From contig NZ_NISI01000020.1 in NCBI RefSeq assembly GCF_002205845.1, positions 1 through 64,000 on the forward strand: a stretch of DNA of 64,000 bases, in the 5' to 3' direction. Shown here piece by piece: positions 8,520-17,278 of the stretch. How positions within the stretch are numbered: the stretch's first letter is position 1; each line of letters starts with the position of its first letter. The translations under genes and the position numbers were made by a program. The stretch comes from Roseateles puraquae. Lineage in GTDB: Bacteria > Pseudomonadota > Gammaproteobacteria > Burkholderiales > Burkholderiaceae_C. The notes under the pieces were generated by a model. The model ran no database searches. It was not told the origin of the DNA and saw nothing but the letters and a program-made list of their open reading frames with translations.

Positions 8520-8534
8520 TTTCCAAAATGGAAA
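8520..8534. promoter_or_regulatory. Operator site 1, TTTCCA-N3-TGGAAA
   Basis: A perfect 6-3-6 dyad, TTTCCAAAATGGAAA, lies between the divergent oxidase (start 8473) and peptide-transporter (start 8608) genes. An identical-arm site occurs at 10687-10701 in the other divergent promoter of the cluster. The XRE-cupin protein encoded between the two sites is the probable ligand. Confidence 0.7.
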
Positions 8535-8607
8535 ATCAATGTACCATCAAGAAAATCCTTGGGCAATACTGAAACCGGCGCATCCGGCGCCGTTCTGAGG
8601 AGATCCT

Positions 8608-9879
8608 TTGAACGCTTCCCTTCAACCCCGCGCCGCACAGTGGTTCGGCCAGCCGCGCGGCCTGGTGGTGCTCTTCCTGACCGAGATGTGGGAGAAGTTC
8701 TCCTTCTACGGCATGAAGGCGCTGCTGATCTATTACATGATCCGGCACCTGCAGTTCAGCCAGGCCGATGCCTCGCTGATTTACGGCGCCTACACGGGCG
8801 GCGTCTACCTCACGCCCATCTTCGGTGGCTACATCGCCGACCGCTGGCTCGGGCGACGCCGCGCCATCCTGACCGGCGGCTCGCTGATGGCCCTGGGCCA
8901 CTTCGTGCTGGCGTCCGAATCGCTGTTCTTCCCAGCGCTGCTGCTCATCGCGTTGGGCAACGGCCTGTTCCTGCCCAACCTGCCCAGCCAGGTGGGCGAC
9001 CTCTACGACGAGCACGACCCCCGGCGCGGCGGCTCCTACAACATCTACTACGTGGGCGTGAACCTCGGCGCGCTGCTGGCCCCGCTGGTGTGCGGCACCC
9101 TGGGCGAGGTGTATGGCTGGCACGTCGGGTTCGGGGCCGCGGGCATCGGCATGTGCCTGGGACTGGCCATCTACCGGCTCGGTGCCAGGCACCTGCCCCC
9201 CGACCGGGCGCGCGCCACGGCGCCGGCCGATGCCGAGCCGCCGACGCGCTTCACCGCGCGCAGTTTCCTGCCTCTGCTGCTGGTGGGCTTGGCCGTGGTG
9301 GTGTTTCGCAGCGGCTACGAACAAAGCGGCAACACGCTGGCCGTGTGGGCCGAAACGCAGGTGGACCGCTCGCTCGGTGACCTCACCGTGCCGGTGACAT
9401 GGATGCAGTCGCTCAACCCGCTGTTTGTCTTCCTGTTCACCCCCTTCGTCGTCGCCGGCTGGCGCCGGGCTGCGGCCCGGGGGCGCGAGCCTTCGGCGCT
9501 GGCCAAGATGTCGATGGGGGCGGCCGGCGTGGCGCTCTCCTACCTGATGCTCGCCGCCGTCGCCGTATCGCACGGCGGCGGCCGGGTCAGCATGACCTGG
9601 GTGCTGGCATTCTTCGTGGTCTACACGCTGGCGGAGCTGTACATCCTGCCCGTGGGGCTGGGACTGTTCGCGCGCATGGCGCCCAAGGGTTTCGGCGCGA
9701 CCGTGATCGCGGCGTGGTTCCTCGCCTCGTTCGGCGGCAACCTGCTGTCCGGCGTGGTGGGGCGGCAGATGGTGGGCCTGGGCCCGGTGGGGTTCTTTGT
9801 ATTGCTGGGTGGCATCACCGCAGCGGCCGCCCTGGCGCTCTACGCCCTGCGTCCGCTGCTGCAGCGCGCCGAGCGCTAG
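8608..9879 (+). CDS. POT/PTR2 family proton-dependent peptide transporter
   Basis: A 423-residue inner-membrane importer of di- and tripeptides. The N-terminal FLTEMWEKFSFYGMKALL is the POT signature (a variant of the E-x-F-x-x-YG helix 1 motif for proton coupling). The GSYNIYYVGVNLGALLAP segment in the fifth helix is the second family hallmark. About twelve hydrophobic segments are visible. The start is TTG at 8608, supported by GAGGAG about five bases upstream; there is no better ATG. The class equals that of MlrD in microcystin-degradation clusters. The gene ends five bases before the convergent regulator. Confidence 0.88.
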   Translation: MNASLQPRAAQWFGQPRGLVVLFLTEMWEKFSFYGMKALLIYYMIRHLQFSQADASLIYGAYTGGVYLTPIFGGYIADRWLGRRRAILTGGSLMALGHFVLASESLFFPALLLIALGNGLFLPNLPSQVGDLYDEHDPRRGGSYNIYYVGVNLGALLAPLVCGTLGEVYGWHVGFGAAGIGMCLGLAIYRLGARHLPPDRARATAPADAEPPTRFTARSFLPLLLVGLAVVVFRSGYEQSGNTLAVWAETQVDRSLGDLTVPVTWMQSLNPLFVFLFTPFVVAGWRRAAARGREPSALAKMSMGAAGVALSYLMLAAVAVSHGGGRVSMTWVLAFFVVYTLAELYILPVGLGLFARMAPKGFGATVIAAWFLASFGGNLLSGVVGRQMVGLGPVGFFVLLGGITAAAALALYALRPLLQRAER

Positions 9880-9884
9880 GAACG

Positions 9885-10571
9885 TTAGCGCCGGGCGGGC
9901 TTGGCGCCACGCGCGGGCACCGGCGCCGACAGCCGCTGCGAGGCCTCGACGAAATGCTGTGACATCGCGTCGCTCTGGCCATTGCGCGGCGCGCAGGTGG
10001 CCACCAGGCGACACGGGCCTTCCGCGGCCTTCAGGTAGGCATGGCCCATCTCGCTGTCAAAGAAGATCGAGTCACCGGCCTTCAGGATGACAGGCGCGTA
10101 CAGCTCGGAGTGGAAGGCCACCTCGCCCTCGATGACGAAGGCGAACTCCTCGCCCGGGTGGCGGATGAGGTCGCCGAACTCGGCCTTGAATTCCTCCAGC
10201 GTGCGTGCCCGCACCTCGGCGATCAGCGGCGTGAAGCGCTTGTTGAGCAGCTCCGAGGCCAGGTAGGTCTGCTTGTAGCTCTGCGTGTCCACGATCTGGC
10301 CGTCACCGGCGCGGTGCACCACGCGCCGGCCGCCGCCCGTATGGGCCGGCCCCTTGGTTTGCGCGTCGTGAAGCAACTCGGCCATGTCCACGCCCAGCCC
10401 GCGGCTCAGCAGCATGAGCTTGTCGTAGGACAGCGACACGTTGCCCTTCTCGAGCTTGGACAAGGTGGAGACGGCCAGCCCCGTGCGCTCGCTCACCTGG
10501 GCCAAGGTCAGGCCCAGGCGCTTGCGCAGGCTGCGGATGTGTTCGCCGGGAGCGGGTGTCGTGCTGGCCAT
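9885..10571 (-). CDS. XRE-family regulator with C-terminal cupin domain
   Basis: A 228-residue one-component regulator. Residues about 10-65 form an XRE helix-turn-helix (LTLAQVSERTGLAVSTLSKLEKG). Residues about 115-205 form a cupin ligand-binding barrel (HPGEEFAFVIEGEVAFHSELY, then GDSIFFDSEMGHAY). Such proteins (PuuR- and SutR-like) sense small metabolites and usually repress catabolic or uptake genes. The ATG at 10569-10571 fits the short N-tail before the HTH. The gene sits inside the peptide cluster between the two TTTCCA-N3-TGGAAA operators and is divergent from the TonB receptor, so autoregulation is likely. Its ligand is unknown; an amino acid or peptide would fit. Confidence 0.88.
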   Translation of the reverse strand: MASTTPAPGEHIRSLRKRLGLTLAQVSERTGLAVSTLSKLEKGNVSLSYDKLMLLSRGLGVDMAELLHDAQTKGPAHTGGGRRVVHRAGDGQIVDTQSYKQTYLASELLNKRFTPLIAEVRARTLEEFKAEFGDLIRHPGEEFAFVIEGEVAFHSELYAPVILKAGDSIFFDSEMGHAYLKAAEGPCRLVATCAPRNGQSDAMSQHFVEASQRLSAPVPARGAKPARR

Positions 10572-10686
10572 GTCTCGGTGGGTTGTTGGCGGCGATCTTA
10601 GGCGACAGCTCTCGCCGGGCGATCTCCTTGCTTGCCCTGGTCAACTTTGGGCTTTCCATCTAAGGTTTACACCAATGGGAAAGAAT

Positions 10687-10701
10687 TTTCCAAATTGGAA
10701 A
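10687..10701. promoter_or_regulatory. Operator site 2, TTTCCA-N3-TGGAAA
   Basis: TTTCCAAATTGGAAA repeats the arms and 3-base spacer of site 1 exactly. It lies between the XRE-cupin gene (start 10571) and the TonB receptor gene (start 10746). Half-site-like TTTCCA (10653-10658) and TGGGAAA (10676-10682) flank it on the left, suggesting more than one dimer may bind. Confidence 0.7.
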
Positions 10702-10745
10702 CTTGCTGGATCAAGCAACCCAATCCTTCCGATCCAGGAGATGCG

Positions 10746-12992
10746 ATGAGCCGGTTCGACGTTCCACGGCGCCACAAGCGCTTGCCCGCCCCCCGCAGCC
10801 AGCCGGTGCGCCCGCTCGCGGCGCTCATCGTCCCGGCGCTGGCCACGCTGTGCGCCTCGCCGCTGTGGGCGCAGACGGCGCCGGCCGCGGCTGCCCCTGA
10901 GGTGGCTCGCGACGTGGAGAAGCTCGACGTGGTGACCGTCAGCGCCACCCGTCGGCGTGAACCCGTGCGCGACGTGCCGCTGCGCGTGGAGACGCTCAGC
11001 GCTGAGAACCTCGACCGCGGTGGCGCGGCCTCGCTGGCCGACTACGTGGGCGGTCTGCCTGGCGTGGACGTGAAGACCTCGGGCGGCCCCGGGCTCGGCG
11101 CCGTCACGATGCGCGGCGTGAGCGTGGGCGAACAGCAGATCGCCACGGTTGGCATGTATGTCGACGAAGTGGCCTTCGGGTCGAGCAGCGCTTTCGTGGG
11201 CGGCGCCAACACCGCGCTGGACCTCTCGCTGCTGGATCTGCGCCAGATCGAGGTGCTGCGCGGCCCGCAAGGCACGCTCTACGGCGCAGGCGCCATGGGC
11301 GGCCTGCTCAAGTACGTCACCCACGAGCCCGACAGCTCGCAGTTCTCCGGCAAGCTCGGCGTCGGCCTGCGCAGCGTGCGCGGCGGGGCCCTGGGGCACA
11401 CCGAGAACGCGGTGCTGAACGTGCCTCTGAGCACCGACGTGGCGGCGATGCGCGTCGCTGCCTTCAACGACCACGAGGGCGGCTACATCCGGGCCGTCGG
11501 CAAGGCCGCGGGCGAGCACATCAACGATGGCAACACCCGCGGAGCCCGCATCTCGGTGCTGATCGAACCCATGGCACGCCTGAAGCTGCGCCTGGCTCAC
11601 ACCCAGCAGGACATCCAGCGCAACGGGCTGAACGTCATCGAGTTCGACGCCGCCAAGGGCCAACCGGTCTACGGGGACCTGACCCGCCACCTGGACGTGG
11701 GCGAAGCCTACACGCTGCGCACCCGGCTCACGTCGGCCGACGCCGAGTATGACTTCGGCTGGGCACGCCTCAACGCCATCGCCTCGACGCAGCGCCTGGA
11801 CAGCGCCACCGGCCAGGACGCTACCGCCCTGCTTGGCAACAGCCCGTCCTTCGACTTCGTCTCGCTGAACAATGCCATCTCCTTGCGCAAGCAGACCCAG
11901 GAACTGCGGCTGACGTCCGCCCGCGGCACGCTGGAATGGCTCGCCGGCTTCTATCGCACCAGCGAGACCGGCCACGTCGGCCAGCGCCTCTGGGCCCAGG
12001 GCGCCGGCGGCGGCGCACCTCTCACGTTGACCACGACCGGCCAGCCCTCGGAGTACCGCGAGCGCGCCTTCTACGGCGACCTGACCTGGAACCTTGACAC
12101 GATCTGGTCGCTCACGCTGGGCGCCCGCGTGGCCAAGAACGAGCAGGTTTACACCGTGTATGTGAACGAGGCACTGAACTCTTCTGCGCCGAGCGAGGAC
12201 ACCGCCCGCACCTACCTCGCCACGCTGCGCTACGCGCTGGACAAGCAGAGCAACGTCTACTTTCGCGCCGCCAGCGGTTACCGCCCGGGCGGCCCGAATT
12301 CGCCGGCCATCGACGCCAACGGCCAGGTCATCAGCGGCACGCCCAAGACCTTCGGGCACGACACCCTGTGGAGCTACGAGTTCGGCTACAAGGCCGACCT
12401 GCTGGACAAGCGCCTCAACCTCGAAGCCGCCGCCTACCGCATCGACTGGAAGGACCTGCAGCAACCCAAGGCGGTCGGCGCCAGCACCATCGTCGTGAAT
12501 GCGGGCCAGGCCCGCGTGCACGGCCTGGAGCTGGCCGCGCGCTACAAGGTCGGCAACCACTGGCAGCTGGAGGCAGGCCTGGCCTGGAACGATCCCAAGC
12601 TCACGGAGGACGCCCCCGCCCTCGGTCCCGCCGGCTCGCGCCTGCCCAACACCGCCAAGCTCGCCACCACGCTGGGAGCCCGCTACGCCTACAGCATCGC
12701 TGGCCACGCTGGCTACGCGGGGTTGAACCTGCGCCACGTCGGCCAGCGCAACGCTGGCTTCGATGCGACGGGCAGTTCGGTCCCCAACTTCAGCCAGCCG
12801 GCCTACACCCTCGTCGACGCGCAGTGGGGCCAGGCCTTCGGGCCCTGGCAACTCGCCACCTTCGTGCGCAACCTGACCGACAAGCGCGCGATCCTCGGTG
12901 CCGACACCGCGCTCACCGCCTTCGGCCTGCCGCTCAACGTCACGACCGTGGCGCCGCGCACCGTGGGTGCGAACCTGACCTACAACTTCTGA
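10746..12992 (+). CDS. TonB-dependent outer-membrane receptor
   Basis: A 748-residue outer-membrane active transporter. A twin-arginine-free signal region ends near SPLWAQ (about residue 40), followed by a TonB box in VEKLDVVTVSATRR. The plug domain is marked by SLADYVGGLPGVDV and QIEVLRGPQGTLYGAGAMGG. A 22-strand type barrel follows and ends NLTYNF with the terminal aromatic residue. AGGAG at 10736-10740 precedes the ATG by five bases. It is the first gene of a rightward operon with the serine peptidase (14-base gap) and the M81 peptidase, and has site 2 in its promoter. It most likely brings an oligopeptide too large for porins into the periplasm. Confidence 0.9.
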   Translation: MSRFDVPRRHKRLPAPRSQPVRPLAALIVPALATLCASPLWAQTAPAAAAPEVARDVEKLDVVTVSATRRREPVRDVPLRVETLSAENLDRGGAASLADYVGGLPGVDVKTSGGPGLGAVTMRGVSVGEQQIATVGMYVDEVAFGSSSAFVGGANTALDLSLLDLRQIEVLRGPQGTLYGAGAMGGLLKYVTHEPDSSQFSGKLGVGLRSVRGGALGHTENAVLNVPLSTDVAAMRVAAFNDHEGGYIRAVGKAAGEHINDGNTRGARISVLIEPMARLKLRLAHTQQDIQRNGLNVIEFDAAKGQPVYGDLTRHLDVGEAYTLRTRLTSADAEYDFGWARLNAIASTQRLDSATGQDATALLGNSPSFDFVSLNNAISLRKQTQELRLTSARGTLEWLAGFYRTSETGHVGQRLWAQGAGGGAPLTLTTTGQPSEYRERAFYGDLTWNLDTIWSLTLGARVAKNEQVYTVYVNEALNSSAPSEDTARTYLATLRYALDKQSNVYFRAASGYRPGGPNSPAIDANGQVISGTPKTFGHDTLWSYEFGYKADLLDKRLNLEAAAYRIDWKDLQQPKAVGASTIVVNAGQARVHGLELAARYKVGNHWQLEAGLAWNDPKLTEDAPALGPAGSRLPNTAKLATTLGARYAYSIAGHAGYAGLNLRHVGQRNAGFDATGSSVPNFSQPAYTLVDAQWGQAFGPWQLATFVRNLTDKRAILGADTALTAFGLPLNVTTVAPRTVGANLTYNF

Positions 12993-13006
12993 CCTGAGAC
13001 GATCGC

Positions 13007-14941
13007 ATGAAGCCCCTGCTCTCACGCCTGCGCGCCGTGGCGCTGGCCCTGGCCGTCGGCTCGGGCCTGGCCCCGGCGGCGCTGGCGCAGCCCGCCGCCA
13101 CCCCCCTCACCGCCACCGACGCCGAAGCCTGGCTCGACGGCCTGATGCACACCGCGCTGCGCAACGCGCGTGTGCCGGGCGCAGTCGTCGTCATCGTCAA
13201 GGACGGCCAGCCCCTCGTGCAGAAGGGCTACGGCTTCGCAGACTGGGACCGGCAGCTCCCCGTCGACCCGCACAAGACCTTGTTCCGCCCGGGCTCGGTC
13301 TCCAAGCTCTTCACCTGGACGGCGGTCATGCAGCTCGTCGAGCAGGGCAAGCTCGACCTGGACGTCGACGTCAACCAGTACCTGGACTTCACCATCCCGG
13401 GGCGCAACGGCAAGGCGCTGACGCTTCGCCACGTGATGACGCACACCACCGGCTTCGAGGAGGTCGCACGCGACCTCCTCACATACGGCACGCCCACGCC
13501 CGACCTCGGCCAGGTCCTCAAGCGCTACATCCCCCCGTACCTCTACGACCCGGGCACCACGCCCGGCTATTCCAACTACGCCACCGCACTGGCGGGCTAC
13601 ATCGTGCAGCGGGTCAGCGGCAAGTCTTTCGACGACTACATGGAGCAGCAGGTGTTCGCCCCGCTGGGCATGAAGTACGCCACCTTCCGCCAGCCACTGC
13701 CTGAGGCGCTCAAGCCGCAGATGTCGCAGGGCTACCTGAGCTGGGACGAGCCGGCCAAGGGCTTCGAGATCATCAGCATGCCGCCGGCGGGCAGCCTGTC
13801 GGCCTCCGGGGCCGACATGGGCCGCTTCATGCTCGCCTTCCTGAACCAGGGCCGGTTGGGCGAGGCGCAGCTGCTCAAGCCGGAGACGGTCAAGCGCATG
13901 CACGGCGAGCTCACCCGCCCGCTGCCCGGCCTGCTCGGCATCGGCCTGGGCTTCTACGAGCAAAACATCAACGGCCACCGCGTGCTCGCACATGGCGGCG
14001 ACACGGTGCTGTTCCACAGCGACCTGCTGCTGTTCGTCGACGATGGCATCGGGCTGTACGTGTCGGTGAACGCGCCTGGCGACGGCGCCGGACACGGTCA
14101 GGGGAAATGGCTGCGCGACCGCCTGTTCGAGAGCTTCGCCGACCGCTACCTGCCCGACACCCGCCCCGCCACCCGACCCGAGGTCGACGAGGCCACCGCC
14201 AAGGCGCACGCGCAACAGATGGCCGGCGCCTACCGCAACACGCGCCGGGAGGACTCGACCTGGCTGTCAGTCCTGGCCTTGCTCAGCCCGCTGAAGGTGC
14301 AGGCCCTGCCGGACGGGCGGCTCTCCATCGACCTGGCAGGCGCCCGCAGCACCTACCGCGAGGTGAAGCCCTACTTTTGGGAAGAAGAGCACGGCAAGCG
14401 CCGCCTGCAGGCGGTGGTGGAGAACGGCCGCGTGAAGCACTGGGGGCTGGAGCCGTTCGTGTTCGCCTTCATCTTCGAGCCCGTGCCCTTCATGGCCAGC
14501 CCCGCCGTGCTGCTGCTGCTGGGGGCTGCGGTCGCCACACTGGCGCTGACCGTGCTGCTGTGGCCCGTGGCCGCGGTGCTGCGGCGGCGCCACCAGGTGA
14601 CCACGCCTCCACCCCGCACGGTGACGGCGGTGCGGGGGGCCAGCCTGCTGGCTCTCGTGGGCCTGGGCTTGTGGGGGTGGGTGGTGGCGCTGCTCGAATC
14701 CTTGGGCGACACCACCGTGCTGCTGCCGGTGGCGCAGGCCGTGCTCGGCCTGGGTGCCCTGGGGGGGCTGGTGCTGGCGGTGCTGCATGCCCGCGCCCTG
14801 TCGACAGCCGGTCGGCAGGCAGGCGGGCCACGGGCCGACTGGGCCGCCAAGGCCCTGGCCGGGGCCTGGCTGCTGGCGTTCGCGGTGCTGACTGTGGTGG
14901 GCGTGTACCACCACCTGATCGGCTTCAACCAGAACTTCTGA
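13007..14941 (+). CDS. Serine hydrolase of the beta-lactamase / class C fold (S12) with C-terminal membrane domain
   Basis: A 644-residue exported peptidase or esterase. A Sec signal ends near residue 28 (APAALAQ). The active-site set is complete: S97-V-S-K100 (SxxK), Y188-S-N190 (YxN) and H329-G-G (KTG-equivalent box). From about residue 490 to the end come four hydrophobic segments, so the catalytic domain would be tethered to the inner membrane facing the periplasm. This catalytic family includes MlrB of microcystin degradation and D-aminopeptidases; MlrB itself has no such tail as far as I recall. Cotranscription with the TonB receptor and M81 peptidase points to periplasmic cleavage of an imported peptide. 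Confidence 0.85.
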   Translation: MKPLLSRLRAVALALAVGSGLAPAALAQPAATPLTATDAEAWLDGLMHTALRNARVPGAVVVIVKDGQPLVQKGYGFADWDRQLPVDPHKTLFRPGSVSKLFTWTAVMQLVEQGKLDLDVDVNQYLDFTIPGRNGKALTLRHVMTHTTGFEEVARDLLTYGTPTPDLGQVLKRYIPPYLYDPGTTPGYSNYATALAGYIVQRVSGKSFDDYMEQQVFAPLGMKYATFRQPLPEALKPQMSQGYLSWDEPAKGFEIISMPPAGSLSASGADMGRFMLAFLNQGRLGEAQLLKPETVKRMHGELTRPLPGLLGIGLGFYEQNINGHRVLAHGGDTVLFHSDLLLFVDDGIGLYVSVNAPGDGAGHGQGKWLRDRLFESFADRYLPDTRPATRPEVDEATAKAHAQQMAGAYRNTRREDSTWLSVLALLSPLKVQALPDGRLSIDLAGARSTYREVKPYFWEEEHGKRRLQAVVENGRVKHWGLEPFVFAFIFEPVPFMASPAVLLLLGAAVATLALTVLLWPVAAVLRRRHQVTTPPPRTVTAVRGASLLALVGLGLWGWVVALLESLGDTTVLLPVAQAVLGLGALGGLVLAVLHARALSTAGRQAGGPRADWAAKALAGAWLLAFAVLTVVGVYHHLIGFNQNF

Positions 14942-14948
14942 GCGCACC

Positions 14949-16442
14949 ATGGCACGACCGATGCGCCTCTTCATCGCCGGGCTGGTGCACGAGACCAGCA
15001 GTTTCTCGCCGCTGCCCACGCATGTGGCCTCGTTTGCCGAGGGGGTGCTGGTGCGCCGCCGCGATGCCAGCGCGCTGCAACAGATTGCATCCCAGCCCAA
15101 TCTGTTGGGTGTGATCGCGGCGGCCGCCCGGCAAGGCGACACGCTGCTGCACGGGCTCTACGCCGAGGCCCAGCCCTCAGGCCCGCTATCACGGGCCGAC
15201 TACGAACTGCTGCGTGACGAGCTCCTGGCCGACCTCCAGGCTGCCCTCGATGCCGGCCCGCTGGACGCGGTGGCCCTGGTGCTGCACGGCGCGATGCTGG
15301 CCGACGGCTACCCCGACTGCGAGGGCGACCTGCTGCAGCGGGTGCGCGCCCTTGTCGGCCCGCAACGGCCGGTCGGCGCCTTGCTCGACCTGCACTGCAA
15401 CCTGAGCCCGGCCATGGTCGACTCCGGCGCGGTGCTGATCGCCTGCAAGGAGTATCCGCACATCGACTACGCCGCCCGCGGCGAGGAACTGCACGCGCTG
15501 CTCGGGGCCATGGCGCGTGGCGAGCTGGCCCTGCAGACCCGCTGGCAACCCGTACCCCTGCTCGGCATCTTCGGTACGACGCAACCGCCCATGCGCGACT
15601 TCGTGCGCGAGGTGCAGACGGCCGAGCGGGCCGTGCCCGGTGTGCGCTCCGTGTCGGTGCTGCATGGCTTCCCGTGGTCGGACACGCCCTTCACGCGTGC
15701 CGCCGTGCTGGTGTTGGCCGAGGCGTCACCGGCCGCGGGTGATGCGGCCGAGCGCCTGGCTGCGGAGCTCGCGAAGCGCTTCTACGACCTGCGCCACACC
15801 GCCAGCGCGCGCCGCCTGCCCCTGGCCGCCGCACTGGACGAAGCCGAAGCCGCCATGTCAACCGCAACGGGCCGACCGGTGGTGCTGGCCGACACGGCCG
15901 ACAACCCCGGCGGCGGTGCGGCCGGCGACAGCACTTTCGTGCTGCGCGAACTGCTGGCGCGCGGCTGGAGCGACGTGGCCCTGGGCATGTTCTGGGACCC
16001 GCAGGCGGTGGCCATCGCCAGCGCGGCAGGCCCCGGCGCACGGCTGCCCTTGCGCATCGGCGGCAAGGTGGGGCCGCGCTCCGGTGACCCGGTCGACCTC
16101 GACGTGGAGGTGCTCGCCTGCCGCACCGACGCCCGCCAGCGCAGCCTCACCCCTGGCGGCACTGACCCGCTCGGCGCAGCGGTGGCGGTGCGGGCCCAAG
16201 GCCTCAGCCTGGTGCTCAACAGCACGCGCCAGCAGGTGTTCTCGCCGGAGTGCTTCACCGAGTTCGGCATCGACCCGGCGGCGCAGCGCCTCGTGGTCGT
16301 CAAGTCGACACAGCACTTCCGCTCAGGGTTCGACGCCATGGCCGCAGCCGTGATCTACGCCGACACGCCCGGCAGCTTGGCCGCCGACCTGGGTGGCCTG
16401 CCCTACCGGCATCTGCCACGGCCCGTCTGGCCGCTGGATTGA
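14949..16442 (+). CDS. M81 family metallopeptidase (MlrC-like)
   Basis: A 497-residue cytoplasmic enzyme without a signal peptide. Family motifs seen in order: GLVHETSSFSP (residues 12-21), VLHGAMLADGYPDCEGDLL, LLDLHCNLSPAM, CKEYPHIDYAARGEE and ADNPGGGAAGDS. These contain the conserved histidines and acids of the zinc site of the MlrC family, which hydrolyses the linear tetrapeptide from microcystin. The gene starts seven bases after the serine peptidase stop and closes the rightward operon. Working with a POT importer, it would process small peptides inside the cell. The actual substrate may be another peptide with D- or non-protein residues. Confidence 0.87.
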   Translation: MARPMRLFIAGLVHETSSFSPLPTHVASFAEGVLVRRRDASALQQIASQPNLLGVIAAAARQGDTLLHGLYAEAQPSGPLSRADYELLRDELLADLQAALDAGPLDAVALVLHGAMLADGYPDCEGDLLQRVRALVGPQRPVGALLDLHCNLSPAMVDSGAVLIACKEYPHIDYAARGEELHALLGAMARGELALQTRWQPVPLLGIFGTTQPPMRDFVREVQTAERAVPGVRSVSVLHGFPWSDTPFTRAAVLVLAEASPAAGDAAERLAAELAKRFYDLRHTASARRLPLAAALDEAEAAMSTATGRPVVLADTADNPGGGAAGDSTFVLRELLARGWSDVALGMFWDPQAVAIASAAGPGARLPLRIGGKVGPRSGDPVDLDVEVLACRTDARQRSLTPGGTDPLGAAVAVRAQGLSLVLNSTRQQVFSPECFTEFGIDPAAQRLVVVKSTQHFRSGFDAMAAAVIYADTPGSLAADLGGLPYRHLPRPVWPLD

Positions 16443-16461
16443 GGCGCGCTGGCGCGCCGGC
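16443..16461. terminator. Short GC hairpin between convergent genes
   Basis: GGCGCG (16443-16448) pairs with CGCGCC (16453-16458) around a CTGG loop, directly between the M81 peptidase stop and the convergent GNAT gene stop. There is no T tract, so termination efficiency is doubtful. Confidence 0.25.
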
Positions 16462-17070
16462 TCAAGCCGCGAACGCGACCGCCTCGGGCTCGCAGCGTGG
16501 CAAGCCCGCCCAGCGCTCGGCGCTCAGCTCGTAGAGCAGCGCCGCGGCGCTGCCGGGACCATCAGCCAGCGTGCCCTTCGGGCGCAGTCCCAGGCCTTCG
16601 AGCGTCTTGCGGGTCGGGATGTTGTTGGGCAGCACGGCTGCCACGACGGCCGTCTGGTGGTGCTTCTCGAAAGCCTCGCTGATCGCGAACTGCGACATCT
16701 CGCAGGCCAGGCCGCGGCCCCAGGCCTGAGGGGTGATGCGGTAGTAGAGGTACAGGCCTGCGTGGCCGGCCACGCTGCGGTGCATCAGGCCGCCGAAACC
16801 GATGAGGTGATCGGGCTGCTCGCGCTCGGCAATCGCCCAGTGGCCAAAGCCGTGGATTTGCCAGTGATCGACCCAGCTTTGAAGCTGCGCTTGAACGGCG
16901 CCGCGGCCGTGGGGCGTGGCCGCCGCGCAGAAGCGGTTGACGGCCGGGTCGGCATGCAGGCTGACCAGGGTGTCGAGATCGCTGTCCTTCGGGGGTCGCA
17001 GCACCAGGCGGCGGGTGACCATGGCGGCCGGCATGGCGGCGACGGGCTCGCTGAACTCGATGGGGACCAT
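16462..17070 (-). CDS. GNAT family N-acetyltransferase (RimJ/RimL type)
   Basis: A 202-residue cytosolic acetyl-CoA dependent acetyltransferase. TRRLVLRPPKDSDLDTLVSLHAD (about residues 19-41) is the beta-1/alpha-1 start typical of the RimJ group. AWGRGLACEMSQFAI (about residues 118-132) is the acetyl-CoA pyrophosphate-binding R/Q-x-x-G-x-G/A loop in a degenerate form, followed by PNNIPTRKTLEGLGL. Substrate could be a protein N-terminus or a small amine. It is convergent with the peptide cluster and not obviously part of it. Confidence 0.82.
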   Translation of the reverse strand: MVPIEFSEPVAAMPAAMVTRRLVLRPPKDSDLDTLVSLHADPAVNRFCAAATPHGRGAVQAQLQSWVDHWQIHGFGHWAIAEREQPDHLIGFGGLMHRSVAGHAGLYLYYRITPQAWGRGLACEMSQFAISEAFEKHHQTAVVAAVLPNNIPTRKTLEGLGLRPKGTLADGPGSAAALLYELSAERWAGLPRCEPEAVAFAA

Positions 17071-17278
17071 GAACGACGAAACTCGGTGGAAACCCTAGGA
17101 GATTAGCCGCGCGCTCGCCGCCCGAAAAGCCCGGAGCCACGGGTGTTGTCTCAAAACCGTCACAAAACCACGGGGGTCCGACAGGGCAGCCGACGAACGG
17201 TTGTTCGCTGCCCCCAAAAACCCGCCGCGCAGGCCCACAGAACTGGGTTTAAATACAGTCACTCAACGGGGACTCGCC

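Noticed and set aside
10641-13025. A 794-residue frame antisense to the TonB receptor
   Set aside because: It is a by-product of high GC third positions; it has no domain pattern, while the plus strand has a full receptor.
7355-16442. An mlrA-type CAAX protease gene inside the peptide locus
   Set aside because: All space in the cluster is accounted for by other genes and no such membrane protease was seen in the window.
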